Positions 17,173 to 26,008 of a stretch of 64,000 bases of DNA are shown in pieces. Origin of the DNA: Bacillota bacterium (GTDB lineage: Bacteria; Bacillota; Clostridia; Acetivibrionales; DTU013). The stretch spans positions 26,803 through 90,802 of the forward strand of contig JAFABI010000056.1 of NCBI GenBank assembly GCA_023426125.1, in the 5' to 3' direction. The notes under the pieces were generated by a model, which worked only from the letters and a program-made list of their open reading frames with translations, made no database searches and was not told where the DNA came from. The stretch's first letter is position 1. Every line of letters starts with the position of its first letter. The position numbers were made by a program, and so were the translations under genes.

Positions 17173-18210
17173 CTAAATCCGTATGACGGCCTTCACCACA
17201 TCATTCTTGTTTTCAATGACATAGTCGAACGCCTTTTTGCTGTCCTCAAACTCAAATTCGTGGGTGACGATGTCCTTCACGTTGATCTTCCCGTCCGCGA
17301 TCGCGCCGATTGCAGCCGGATACAGGTTGCGGTAGCGGAATACCGACTTGATTTCGGCTTCCTTGGTCATGATCTGCATGATGTCGAAGTCGATGATGTC
17401 CTTGGGGGCCAGGCCCACCAGCACAATGGTTCCGCCCCGTTTTACCAGATATGGAGTCTGCTTAATGGCAAATTTGCTGTCCGCGGTTTCAATGACCTTG
17501 TCTGCGCCCCTTCCGCCGGTCAGCTCGGCGACCCGGTTCAGGGTGTTCTCGTTCCGGGCGTTGATGACCGCGGAAGCGCCCAGCTTCTGGGCAGCGTCCA
17601 GCCGCTTCTCGATGACGTCCACCACGATGACCTCGGTGGCCCCATAGGCTTTTCAGGCCAGCAGGGTAACCAGGCCGATGCAGCCGGCTCCCAGGATCAC
17701 CACCCGGTCGCCCAGCCGGACCTGGCCCTGGGCCGCCGCATGCAGTCCCACTGCCAGCGGCTCCACCAACTCCCCCTCCTTGGACGACACGTTGTCGGGC
17801 AGCTTGAAGGCCATGTTCGCCGGGTAGACGATGTAATCCATCAGGCAGCCGTTGTACGGCGGAGTGGCAAGAAACTCCACATCGGGACACAGATTGTACT
17901 TTCCGGATTTACAGAACTCGCACTGGCCGCAGGTACAGCCCGGTTCCAGCGCCACCCGGTCCCCCGGCCGGAGTTGCTTCACCCCGGACCCGACGGCCTC
18001 CACAGTGCCTGCGCATTCATGGCCGAGGATAAAGTCCCCCTCTACAATAAAATTACCGATCCGGCCGTGCTGGTAATAGTGTGCATCGGAACCGCAAATG
18101 CCCACATATTCCAGTTTCACAAGCACTTGATCCTCTTTGGGTGCCGGCATTGGAATTTCCCGGATCTCCATCCGGTTCGTGCCGGTCATATAAACGGCTC
18201 TGTTTTTCAT
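17173..18210 (-). pseudogene. Zinc-dependent sorbitol/xylitol-type dehydrogenase with in-frame TGA
   Basis: A full-length medium-chain dehydrogenase (345 codons) with one stop inside. The catalytic zinc site (CGSDAHYYQ, GHECAGTVE), structural zinc cysteines (CTCGQCEFCKSGKYNLC) and Rossmann loop (GAGCIGLV) are intact. At 17655-17653 the codon is TGA, where relatives as I recall them carry Cys (LLA-C-KAYGAT). Reading continues in the same frame to IRI at 17173. Start ATG 18210 has AGGAGGAG upstream. The gene is visibly GC-richer than the core genes, which suggests transfer. Most likely inactivated; a selenocysteine is unlikely. Confidence 0.8.
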
Positions 18211-18375
18211 CGCAACTCCTCCTGTCAAAAGTCTATCAAATTTCCTTACGGCACGCAACAGCCCACCGTAAGGGGAAAGGCACCCGGCGCGGGAGGAGCT
18301 GATTGGGGGGATCCTCCCGTCCTGAGCGCCGGAGTGCCGGTTTGATGCAGGAACTGCATGGAATGAATATGGTAT

Positions 18376-18450
18376 TTATTTAATTGCGCCGAATTTCTTG
18401 AGAATATCGATGTATTGGTCGATATTGTCCTTCTTCACCAGCGGATTGCC
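18376..18450 (-). pseudogene. C-terminal tail of a sugar ABC transporter binding protein
   Basis: The last ~22 codons read NPLVKKDNIDQYIDILKKFG and end AIK. This is the typical C-terminus of periplasmic-type sugar-binding proteins. Nothing upstream continues it. Its position beside a sugar-alcohol dehydrogenase suggests a deleted polyol uptake operon. Confidence 0.5.
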
Positions 18451-18905
18451 ATATCGGTGTCGATCTGCTTCTCTGCGCCCATCCCGACCGAAGGAAGGAA
18501 TGCGTGAAGCGTGGGAATGGGCGCTTTGGCGCATTCAACTACCACCTACACTATGAACACGGAAGAAAAACGAAAATTAAAGGCAGGTGGGGATATTGAT
18601 CCCTCAGTTGACGAAAGACCAGTCTGATGTAATCAGATTGGTCTTTTTACGGTACACACATATTGGGCAAACCGCGAAAAGGGGCTGTCATACTAAGACA
18701 GCCTATCCATCTGGAGAAATCCAGGCGGATTTGGCTTTTAGTATGAATACTGGAAGATGCATTGAATCATTAATTGCTGCGTGTAGATCAAATTGTTTAC
18801 TACTGTCACTAAAAACAAATCAACTCATATTAAACTTATATCGATTGTTTCTACAAAATTTTTCATTTTCCTCCAATATAGCCTTATTTTTTTATATTTC
18901 TATAC
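18451..18905. other. Gap with one terminator and no supported gene
   Basis: No convincing coding region on either strand. A short frame at 18552-18625 (MNTEEKRKLKAGGDIDPSVD) ends at a terminator hairpin and may be the tail of a lost gene. The remainder is AT-rich filler. Confidence 0.4.
18614..18647 (+). terminator. Rho-independent terminator
   Basis: AAAGACCAGTCTGAT pairs with ATCAGATTGGTCTTT, one mismatch, 3-base loop, then a run of T. No intact gene precedes it, so it is probably left from a deleted gene. Confidence 0.75.
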
Positions 18906-18942
18906 AAAAAAAATTGCCCTTGCTTCACTCGCAATGGCAATC
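18906..18942 (-). terminator. Terminator of the acyltransferase gene
   Basis: On the minus strand ATTGCCATTGC pairs with GCAAGGGCAAT and eight T follow. Confidence 0.8.
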
Positions 18943-18964
18943 TTTTAATTCTTCTTTCTCTCTA

Positions 18965-19687
18965 TCACAACTTCCTCACAATAATCTCCCTCACCGTGTT
19001 CATCAATTCCTTTTCAGACTTGCCCACGGAAATTACGTCAACAGGCTCCGAGATAATGCATTCTGTCGCCGCCGACTTGATCCTTGAACCATCTTTGTTC
19101 ATAACCTTATACGAATTTCTAATCGTCACGGGCACAATGGGCACCGCAGCCTTTTGCGCGACCTTCAGGCAGCCCTTTTTGAATTCGGCCACCTCGCCCC
19201 CTTCGTTCAGCTTCCCTTCGGGGAAAATCACCATGGAATACCCCTGCCTCAATGTCTCTGCGCACTGCTCCAGGCATCCCAGCGACTGCCTTATATTGCT
19301 CCTGTCCAGAAAGACGCACCGCATGTATTTCATCCAGGTCCTTATCACCGGTATCTTCAGTACTTCAACAATGGAAACAAAACCTTTGGGCTTGTTGATA
19401 AACCCATGGATGATCACGCTGTCCATATGGCTCTGATGATTGCTTACAAACAATACCGGCTGGTCCGCAGGCACATTTTCCTGCCCAAGGACCCGGATGG
19501 ATGAACCCGTAGTGTAAAACAACTGTCTGGCCAGCCATCGGCTAAACCTGTCCACCAGCGTGTCTCTTTGCTTAAGCCGGCCGGATTTCTCCAGGACTCT
19601 GACTACCAATAAAGCAGGATATGTCAAGCACATATATGCCCACCCGGAAGTATACCAAAAAAATGTCCTGAACATTTCATCCCCCAA
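18965..19687 (-). CDS. 1-acylglycerol-3-phosphate acyltransferase family (PlsC-like)
   Basis: 240 aa. The HX4D catalytic motif is NHQSHMDS (about residue 83), followed by VFLDRSN (about 125) and the glycerolipid-binding motif FPEGKLNEGGEV (about 157). This is the order expected for lysophosphatidate acyltransferases that make phosphatidate at the membrane. The N-terminus has a hydrophobic segment. ATG at 19687; own terminator at 18906. Confidence 0.87.
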   Translation of the reverse strand: MGDEMFRTFFWYTSGWAYMCLTYPALLVVRVLEKSGRLKQRDTLVDRFSRWLARQLFYTTGSSIRVLGQENVPADQPVLFVSNHQSHMDSVIIHGFINKPKGFVSIVEVLKIPVIRTWMKYMRCVFLDRSNIRQSLGCLEQCAETLRQGYSMVIFPEGKLNEGGEVAEFKKGCLKVAQKAAVPIVPVTIRNSYKVMNKDGSRIKSAATECIISEPVDVISVGKSEKELMNTVREIIVRKL

Positions 19688-19716
19688 ATACAGTTTATTG
19701 AGTGTACCGCAACGAT

Positions 19717-19872
19717 TATAACGACCTAATTCAAAGGAAATTTGTCGGTTGTAGACAAATTTCCTTACCGCAGCGGAGTTTCAACGAGACTGGAGATATG
19801 CTCACCGCCTGAAACCCCAATTCGATACCAGCCACCTATAGAGGTGGGGGATATTTTTATCGCCTCGTTATA
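19717..19872. repeat. Family B element, copy 1
   Basis: Starts TATAACGACCTAATTC and ends TCGCCTCGTTATA, so the ends are inverted (TATAACGA / TCGTTATA). The left part contains the palindrome AAATTTGTC..GACAAATTT; the right part has the CCACCT/AGGTGG hairpin followed by GGGATATTTT. Confidence 0.8.
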
Positions 19873-19951
19873 TATATTCAATTAATAGATTACCATATGC
19901 CGGCATGCAATGGCAATCCTAAGAATTTTTTATTATCTTCCAGCATCCCCT

Positions 19952-20620
19952 TTAATCCCAGGGCAATTTTATATACTTATCCAGACCAAGCACCGGTACT
20001 CCGGCATCAGCAGGCAGCTGTTCCAGCACCGGTCTCATGCCGCTTATAAATCCTACGGGTATGCCGAGCCTTCCCGACACCCCGGCAATTATCTTCATGC
20101 CTTCCATAATATCACCGGCTGTAGTTTCTCCGAGAAGATTTGTATTGTTTACCAACCGGTTCACTTTAAGCTGTGAGCTGGCTTCTATGTCCAGGATCAT
20201 TTCCTCTATGCCCTTTTCCGAAAAAGTCATTGGCCTGCGGGTATTAATAACAAAGTACATTTCATAATCATCCTGCAGTATACTTTCATTGTATCTTGAA
20301 AGCACCTTTGCACCCAGATCGTCGCCTCCTACGTCGAAAACCACCCGGTACTCCCTGTCCTCAAACAGCATATTGATCTCAGGCGGCAGCGACGGTACAT
20401 CCACATTCGTATTGGCATAAGTGGGAGTAATTACCCGTATCCCTTTATCCTCAAGGCTTTTCCTGACATCCGCCGTACGGAAAAAAGGGTTTACGATATC
20501 AAAATCCACGATTGCCGTTTTCGGATGTCTTTCGGCCAGCCGGAGGGTATAATTTACGGCTATTTCCGTCTTTCCGCTGCCAAAATGGCCGGTAAATATG
20601 CTTATACGCCTGTCAAACAT
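19952..20620 (-). CDS. P-loop ATPase of unknown role (ParA/MinD-like fold)
   Basis: 222 aa with Walker A GHFGSGKTE (about residues 11-19), VDFDIVNPFFRT and FDVGGDDLGA as Walker B-like segments. ATG at 20620 has GGAGGG 7 bases upstream; the TTG at 20626 is too close to that site. It overlaps the end of tcdA by 8 bases, so translation is probably coupled. It could be a metal-cofactor or partition-type ATPase; no partner protein identifies the client. Confidence 0.75.
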   Translation of the reverse strand: MFDRRISIFTGHFGSGKTEIAVNYTLRLAERHPKTAIVDFDIVNPFFRTADVRKSLEDKGIRVITPTYANTNVDVPSLPPEINMLFEDREYRVVFDVGGDDLGAKVLSRYNESILQDDYEMYFVINTRRPMTFSEKGIEEMILDIEASSQLKVNRLVNNTNLLGETTAGDIMEGMKIIAGVSGRLGIPVGFISGMRPVLEQLPADAGVPVLGLDKYIKLPWD

Positions 20621-21380
20621 GCACAAACCCTCCGATCAGATCCTTTACCACTTCACCTGCGATAATAAGGCCTGCTGCAGGAGGTACGAAAGATACGCTT
20701 CCCGGGATATGGTGACGTATCGTGCACGTGCGACTGGTTCCCTTCGGGCACACACAGCCTGCCTTGCAGCTGGATTGTGCCGTTTCCTTCGTTTTCACCG
20801 GCTCCTCCCTGGAAAAAACCACCTTGAGGGAGGTAATGCCCCTGTCCCGCAGCTCCTTGCGCATCACCCTTGCAAGCGGATCCACCGTAGTCTTGCTGAT
20901 ATCGGTGATTTCCAGCTTTAAAGGGTCAAATTTATTGCCGGTGCCCATACTGCTGATAATCGGGATGTTTTTTTCCCTTGCCCTTACAATCAGATCGATT
21001 TTGGCAGTGACCGTATCGATGGCGTCAATAATATAATCAAAGCTGTCGTTCATTATCGTTTCGGCGTTTTCAGGCAAATAAAACGTTTGATGGATTTCCA
21101 CCTTTGCTTTCGGGTTGATTTCCAGGATCCTGTCCCTCATGACTTCAACTTTGGGTTTGCCGATGGTTTTCATCGTTGCATGGATCTGCCTGTTGATGTT
21201 TGTAAGGCAGATGCAATCGTCATCCACCAGTACAAAGCTTCCAACACCCGACCTTGCAAGGCCTTCCACTGCGTAGCTTCCTACCCCGCCTACGCCAAAT
21301 ACCGCTACCCGGCTGCTGGCCAGCTTATCCATCGCTTCCGGCCCAACCAGCAGCTCCATTCTAGAAAATGCATGCAGCAC
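20613..21380 (-). CDS. tcdA: tRNA threonylcarbamoyladenosine dehydratase
   Basis: E1-like (ThiF fold) enzyme of 255 aa that cyclises t6A37 of tRNAs to ct6A. The nucleotide-binding loop VFGVGGVGSYAVEGLARSGV lies at about residues 28-47, with DDDCICLTNINRQIHA and DAIDTVTAKIDLI following. A Cys-rich insert (SSCKAGCVCPKGTSRTCTIR, about 205-224) suits the metal-bound or structural Cys loop seen in some members. First gene of a two-gene unit with the ATPase gene. Confidence 0.9.
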   Translation of the reverse strand: MLHAFSRMELLVGPEAMDKLASSRVAVFGVGGVGSYAVEGLARSGVGSFVLVDDDCICLTNINRQIHATMKTIGKPKVEVMRDRILEINPKAKVEIHQTFYLPENAETIMNDSFDYIIDAIDTVTAKIDLIVRAREKNIPIISSMGTGNKFDPLKLEITDISKTTVDPLARVMRKELRDRGITSLKVVFSREEPVKTKETAQSSCKAGCVCPKGTSRTCTIRHHIPGSVSFVPPAAGLIIAGEVVKDLIGGFVHV

Positions 21381-21473
21381 TTTATACCTCCAAAATTATA
21401 CATATTGTTGTTGTTCCGATACCGCAAGCACCGGCAAAACATAGCTTATTATCAAAAACCGGGAAGTAACAGC

Positions 21474-22892
21474 TTAACTGCTTTTAAAGGGCGGCTTAGT
21501 GTCGTCGGCATCCTGCAGCAAAGTAATTTTCCAGCCCTTTTCTACCTTTTGGACCCGGGCGGACATTGGCTGGCGAACCTGATTTTCCGTACTCAATGCC
21601 ATATTTTGATAATAGTATATGGTCACGGCTTCATCCCCGGATTCTTCGCTTACTACGGTATCAAAGCTTGCAGCTTTCAGCATATCACTAAACATGGTTG
21701 CGTCTTTTGCAGTTATATCGCTTTTTGTCAATTCGCTTATTCCAAACTGCTTGAAGATTGCCAGCTTGATGGAGAAACTGTCATCCAAAAGCTCCATTGC
21801 CTTTGGATAGTCGTTTTCCGAACCCAGGCAGGCATAAAAATCCTTCAATGTCTTCAATGCCGTACTTTCCGTGGAAGGCTTCCCTGCTTCCGTTCCTTCC
21901 GCTCCTTTAGTTCCTTCCGTTACTTTCGTTGTTTCTCCTGCCTCCGCTGCTTTTTCAAAGCTGATTACATTTCCATTCTTATCCAGAATGAGATTCCGTG
22001 AGATATCGTAAAGGACCTCAGCTTCAGCAGCCTTTTCCTCTGAAACCGGCTTCTGTTTGAGCCTTACGGTATTGTTGGAATACCATGCCGTGAAAGTATA
22101 ATCGTAAACGGCTTCCGGCTCCATATTCGTTCCTATTTTGCCATCCTTCGTCCTGCTGTTTTTAATAACCAGTTCATCCGTATTGCAGTCGATGACCTCC
22201 AAAAAAGAGGATTCCTGTATGGCCTTGCTTCCAGCCGGAGCATTGTAGCTGTAGCCCAGATATTTTCCGTCCTTGCTGAAAGCCATTGCTCCATATTTCC
22301 CCATGTTTGAAAAAATCTTTTTCATTTTAGCATCCGCCAAGGCAATCACGTACATGTCGGATTGGACAGAATCGACGTTCCCCTTTCCGTTTACAATGAA
22401 ATAAACCCTGGCCAGCTTCACATTCAAATATGCGTTTACAATCCTGTAACTGACCTCCGTGGAGTCATTCCCGGCCCTGTTTTCAAATATGCCTTCGATT
22501 TCCGGGATCGCCGTGCTGTCAAAGGTCTTCACCACCCCTGACCCTTCATAATAGTATTCCAGCGCCAGGCTTGTTTTCTTTAGGCTGTCCTCTGTCAATA
22601 CCATGCTGAGATCATATTCCGGTGAATTATTGACAACCTTTATCTCTTCCGTTTTCAAAGGCTCCGGTGTTGGCTCAAGTGTCTCCGCCGGTACGGACGC
22701 AGCATCAGACTCAGCTTCCCCGTCCTCCTGCGTTGGAATGTCTTCCTGCATTCTATCGGTACTATCAGTCCCCTGGGCTGCAGTATCTTTCCCAACGCCT
22801 TCCCTGGCATGATTCATGGAAAAATAAATGGCTGCGCCTGTTGCCAGCAGCAGAACAACAATTCCTGCAGCGATAATTTTCGTCCTGTTCAT
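21474..22892 (-). CDS. Membrane-anchored secreted protein of unknown function
   Basis: 472 aa. One N-terminal membrane anchor (residues 7-26), then an acidic Thr/Pro/Glu linker (about 40-88), a domain with beta-rich segments, a second low-complexity stretch rich in Glu, Gly, Thr and Ala (about 310-345), and a C-terminal domain of about 120 residues with an NTF2-like feel (TLKDFYACLGSENDYPKAME). No catalytic motif was recognised. It is likely exposed outside the cell. Single gene next to a family B element. Confidence 0.75.
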   Translation of the reverse strand: MNRTKIIAAGIVVLLLATGAAIYFSMNHAREGVGKDTAAQGTDSTDRMQEDIPTQEDGEAESDAASVPAETLEPTPEPLKTEEIKVVNNSPEYDLSMVLTEDSLKKTSLALEYYYEGSGVVKTFDSTAIPEIEGIFENRAGNDSTEVSYRIVNAYLNVKLARVYFIVNGKGNVDSVQSDMYVIALADAKMKKIFSNMGKYGAMAFSKDGKYLGYSYNAPAGSKAIQESSFLEVIDCNTDELVIKNSRTKDGKIGTNMEPEAVYDYTFTAWYSNNTVRLKQKPVSEEKAAEAEVLYDISRNLILDKNGNVISFEKAAEAGETTKVTEGTKGAEGTEAGKPSTESTALKTLKDFYACLGSENDYPKAMELLDDSFSIKLAIFKQFGISELTKSDITAKDATMFSDMLKAASFDTVVSEESGDEAVTIYYYQNMALSTENQVRQPMSARVQKVEKGWKITLLQDADDTKPPFKSS

Positions 22893-22946
22893 AAAAACCT
22901 CCGGGTACCGGTAAATAATAAAAGTTCAAGTATTTTATATTTATGT

Positions 22947-23101
22947 TATAACGACCTAATTCAAAGGAAATTTGTCGGTTGTAGACAAATTTCCTTACCG
23001 CAGCGGAGTTTCAACGAGGCGGGAGATATGCTCACCGCCTGAAACCCAATTCGGTACCCGCCACTTATAAAGGTGGGGGATATTTTTGTCGCCTCGTTAT
23101 A
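22947..23101. repeat. Family B element, copy 2
   Basis: Nearly identical to copy 1 at 19717 over its full length, with the same inverted ends and both internal hairpins. Confidence 0.82.
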
Positions 23102-23144
23102 GTCTATATTTTACAGGAAGAATTATGCACAATCCGGAAAAACC

Positions 23145-24005
23145 TCATTCTTTGGGCCTGAAGAGCCTCATGGAATTTTCCGACAAAATCAGCCGTTTCT
23201 GCGAATCGGTAAGCTCCATGCCAAGTATTCTGTCAATATCGTGCTTTGGGCTGCCCCAGGGATAATCCGAACCGAAGACCACCCTTTCGGCGCCGATGGT
23301 GTTTATCACGTCCACCACTTCCTTATCCACCAGCCAGCTGGGCTCATTTGTCCGGATCAGCGGAGGGTATCCCGTTATGACAATGGAAGTGTCAAAGAAA
23401 ATATTGGGATAGCTTTTGGCCGTCCTTACGACATCTTCCGCATTTCCGTCCGCCATATGGGTCAAAACGAATATGGTTTCAGGATATCTCCCGATCACTT
23501 TCTCAAGGATGTTTAAATCCGAGTATTCATTCAAACGTGCATTCGCAACCCTACCGCAGTGAAAAACGACGGGAAGGCCGTTATCGCCGCAATAGCCGTA
23601 AACCTCGTCAAGCCTCCCATTCAAGGGGTCAAAGTTCTGTGCCATCGGATGAAGCTTCACACCCTTTGCGCCTTCACTCCGATAGCATTCAAGAAAGCCC
23701 CAGAGCCTGCCCTGCATCCCCGGATGGAAGCTTACCAGGGGAATCAGGCTGCCGTGCAGCTTTGCCATGTCAATTGTCCACAGGTTGTTCTTATGCAAAA
23801 TCCCCGGAGGCGCAAAATTGGCCATAACGGTATAGTCCGCCCCCGATTCCGCCATATTTGCCAGAACATCCTCAATGGTTCCCGTACCCGGATTTTCAAA
23901 GAGTATATTGTAAGCCCTGTTAAAGGAATCAATAATTTTTTTTGAAACCTCCTCCGAGGAAAACGTGTGTACATGACCGTCAACGATTTCAAATCCGTCT
24001 TTCAT
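23145..24005 (-). CDS. Amidohydrolase-2 family metal-dependent hydrolase
   Basis: 286 aa TIM-barrel hydrolase (PF04909 type). Metal ligands appear in the usual order: DGHVHTF near the N-terminus, KLHPMAQNF (about 118), PVVFHCGR (about 145), LTHMADGN (about 182) and FGSDYPWG (about 248). The family decarboxylates or hydrolyses small carboxylate or lactone substrates; the substrate here is unknown. ATG at 24005. Flanked by repeats of families B and A. Confidence 0.85.
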   Translation of the reverse strand: MKDGFEIVDGHVHTFSSEEVSKKIIDSFNRAYNILFENPGTGTIEDVLANMAESGADYTVMANFAPPGILHKNNLWTIDMAKLHGSLIPLVSFHPGMQGRLWGFLECYRSEGAKGVKLHPMAQNFDPLNGRLDEVYGYCGDNGLPVVFHCGRVANARLNEYSDLNILEKVIGRYPETIFVLTHMADGNAEDVVRTAKSYPNIFFDTSIVITGYPPLIRTNEPSWLVDKEVVDVINTIGAERVVFGSDYPWGSPKHDIDRILGMELTDSQKRLILSENSMRLFRPKE

Positions 24006-24040
24006 TGTCTTATGTCTCCCGATACTGTTGAATCATAACA

Positions 24041-24192
24041 CTAAGTACTGGTGCAAATTTAACTTCCCGTATAGGTTTCTGAAAATGCGGTTCATTACGG
24101 CCGTGGCTGGTCGCAAACGCTTTGCATTTGCTGCTCGCCTATGCAACCTACATTTTCCGAAAAACGGGAAGTAATATTTGCAGTACTCCTAA
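24041..24192. repeat. Family A element, copy 3, with internal nested module
   Basis: Ends are CTAAGTACTGGTGCAAATTT and the inverted AATATTTGCAGTACTCCTAA. In the middle (about 24108-24152) sits a smaller palindrome, GGCTGGTCGCAA..TTTGCTGCTCGCC. It is also present inside a family B copy at 42060 and an A' copy at 43515. Confidence 0.75.
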
Positions 24193-24288
24193 ATATTATA
24201 GACAACCTGGCGGAAAAAAGCAAACCGGTCTTTCCATCATTTTCGAAGTCTGCTATAATTATCATTGACTTGTTTGAGCGTATTTATG

Positions 24289-24320
24289 GCCGCACCCCAT
24301 GCGGGTGCGTGAATTGAAAT
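24289..24320 (+). repeat. Solitary type I-C CRISPR-repeat-like sequence R1
   Basis: 32 bases with a palindromic stem (CGCACCC..GGGTGCG) and the 3' end GTGCGTGAATTGAAAT. This matches the stem and 3' handle of type I-C repeats (for example the Bacillus halodurans repeat, recalled from memory; about 24 of 32 positions agree). It stands alone, 28 bases before the phosphoglycerate mutase start and in the same orientation. Confidence 0.7.
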
Positions 24321-24348
24321 AAATAAAAAAAGAAACGAGGTTATGACG

Positions 24349-25554
24349 ATGAAATATATTGTTATCCTGGGGGACGGAATGGCCGACTACCCCGTGCCCC
24401 AGCTGGGAGACAGGACGCCGCTGCAATGTGCGGAAAAGCCCAACATTGACTACCTGGCGCAAAATGGTGAAATGGGAATGGTGAAAACGGTGCCGGATGG
24501 AATTCCCCCGGGAAGCGATGCGGCAAATCTTTCGGTCATGGGCTATGATCCGCGGAAATATTATACCGGACGGTCGCCGCTGGAAGCGGTAAGTATGGGG
24601 GTATCGCTTTCGGAAACAGACCTTGCTTTCCGGTGCAATCTTGTTACTCTCTCCGAAGAGGAAGATTATGATAAAAAGACAATGATTGATTACAGCTCCG
24701 ACGAGATATCATCCCAGGAAGCTGCTGAACTGATCAAGGAAATAAACAGGCATTTCCGGTCAACGGATATATGCTTCCACCCCGGTATAAGCTACCGTCA
24801 TTGTATGGTGTGGCATAACGGTACGGCCGGCTCCGCACTCACCCCGCCCCACGATATCCTGGAAAAAAGGATTGCGGACTATCTTCCTGCGGGACAGCAT
24901 GCCGGAATATTGCTGGAAATGATGCGGAAAAGCTTCGATCTGCTGAACGGACATCCCGTAAACAGGGCCAGAATAGAAAAAGGCCTCAGGCCTGCCAATT
25001 CCATATGGCTGTGGGGCGAAGGCCGCAAGCCTTCCATTCCCGGTTTCAGGGAAAAATACAATCTCAGTGGCTCCGTAGTATCCGCCGTAGATCTCATTAA
25101 GGGAATAGGGATATGCGCAGGACTTAAATCCGTTGACGTTGAGGGAGCTACCGGCAATATCCATACCAATTTTACCGGTAAGGCAAATGCGGCGATTGAA
25201 GAGCTGGAGAAGGGTGCGGATTTTGTTTATGTCCATGTGGAGGCGCCGGACGAGTGCGGCCACCGGTATGAAATCGAAAACAAGGTCAAATCCATCGAGT
25301 ACCTTGATTCCAGGGTAGTTGAGCCCATTCTTCAAGGCTTGAAGCAATTTGACGCTTACAGCATCCTTGTGCTTCCGGACCATCCGACGCCGCTGTCGTT
25401 GCGTACGCATACTTCAGAGCCGGTACCTTACATCATTTACAGGAGCAACAGCAAAAAGCCCTCGGGCTTCACCGGCTATGACGAGCTTCAGGCTAAGGGT
25501 ACGGGAATACTTATCGATCAGGGCTATACCTTGATGGACCGGTTTCTGTTGTAG
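24349..25554 (+). CDS. apgM: Cofactor-independent phosphoglycerate mutase (archaeal type)
   Basis: 401 aa. Begins MKYIVILGDGMADYP, the metal-binding motif of the alkaline-phosphatase superfamily, then SDAANLSVMGYDPRKYYTGR with the nucleophilic Ser, and VHVEAPDECGH and LPDHPTP later on. It interconverts 3- and 2-phosphoglycerate; members of this branch can also act as phosphonopyruvate decarboxylase or homoserine kinase-like enzymes. ATG 24349 is preferred over 24343 because GAGG ends 8 bases before it. R1 lies in its leader. Confidence 0.87.
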   Translation: MKYIVILGDGMADYPVPQLGDRTPLQCAEKPNIDYLAQNGEMGMVKTVPDGIPPGSDAANLSVMGYDPRKYYTGRSPLEAVSMGVSLSETDLAFRCNLVTLSEEEDYDKKTMIDYSSDEISSQEAAELIKEINRHFRSTDICFHPGISYRHCMVWHNGTAGSALTPPHDILEKRIADYLPAGQHAGILLEMMRKSFDLLNGHPVNRARIEKGLRPANSIWLWGEGRKPSIPGFREKYNLSGSVVSAVDLIKGIGICAGLKSVDVEGATGNIHTNFTGKANAAIEELEKGADFVYVHVEAPDECGHRYEIENKVKSIEYLDSRVVEPILQGLKQFDAYSILVLPDHPTPLSLRTHTSEPVPYIIYRSNSKKPSGFTGYDELQAKGTGILIDQGYTLMDRFLL

Positions 25555-25591
25555 AGGTTGGATATACCGTTTAAAGCCATGGCAAATCTTC

Positions 25592-25615
25592 TGTAGGGGC
25601 GCGCATTGCGCGTCC
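25592..25615. repeat. Family C short palindrome
   Basis: GTAGGGGCGCGCATTGCGCG followed by TCC; the core GCGCGCATTGCGCG is a hairpin. Confidence 0.65.
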
Positions 25616-25660
25616 TTTTATGTTGCAGACGCTATTGTAAAGCGCAGAAAATACTGTCCT

Positions 25661-25684
25661 GTAGGGGCGGGCATTGCACGTCCT
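25661..25684. repeat. Family C short palindrome
   Basis: Second copy in the same gap, 69 bases after the first and in the same direction: GTAGGGGCGGGCATTGCACG. The flanking CTGT/TCCT bases are also repeated. Confidence 0.62.
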
Positions 25685-25702
25685 CTTATGCTTCATATTT
25701 AT

Positions 25703-26008
25703 CTATCCTATCACCAAAATCAAAAAGGAAACCACGATGGAGGAAATAACCGACAATATGAGGCCGCCCTTAAACCAGGAGCAAATTCCCGCCGCCCCTA
25801 TCCCCAGGATTGTCGCCAGTTCCATTCCGGAGGACGCCTGCATGGCGCCTCTTACGATAAGCGCGCTCAGGGCCGTATAGGGTATGTAAAGTAAAAATCT
25901 CTTTACCAGGGGATTCAGGGGACGTTCCGTCAAAAAAAGCAGCGGAATCAACCTGGGAATGTATGTTACTGCCATCATCCCGAATATCAGCGGTAAATGT
26001 CCGTTCAT
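25703..26008 (-). CDS. azlD: AzlD-family branched-chain amino acid permease subunit
   Basis: 101 aa with about three to four membrane spans (AVTYIPRLIPLLFL, FLLYIPYTALSALIVRGAM, SWFKGGLILSVISSIVVSFL). Small partner of AzlC in branched-chain amino acid export. Its start overlaps the azlC stop by 4 bases, so the two are made together. Confidence 0.87.
   Translation of the reverse strand: MNGHLPLIFGMMAVTYIPRLIPLLFLTERPLNPLVKRFLLYIPYTALSALIVRGAMQASSGMELATILGIGAAGICSWFKGGLILSVISSIVVSFLILVIG

Noticed and set aside
17653..17655. Selenocysteine codon
   Set aside because: Not a catalytic site, no sel genes seen, and the gene is in a decayed island; kept only as a check item in the findings.
18587..19087. 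Plus-strand open frame of 166 codons
   Set aside because: It runs through a terminator and over the end of the acyltransferase gene on the other strand; composition is not protein-like.
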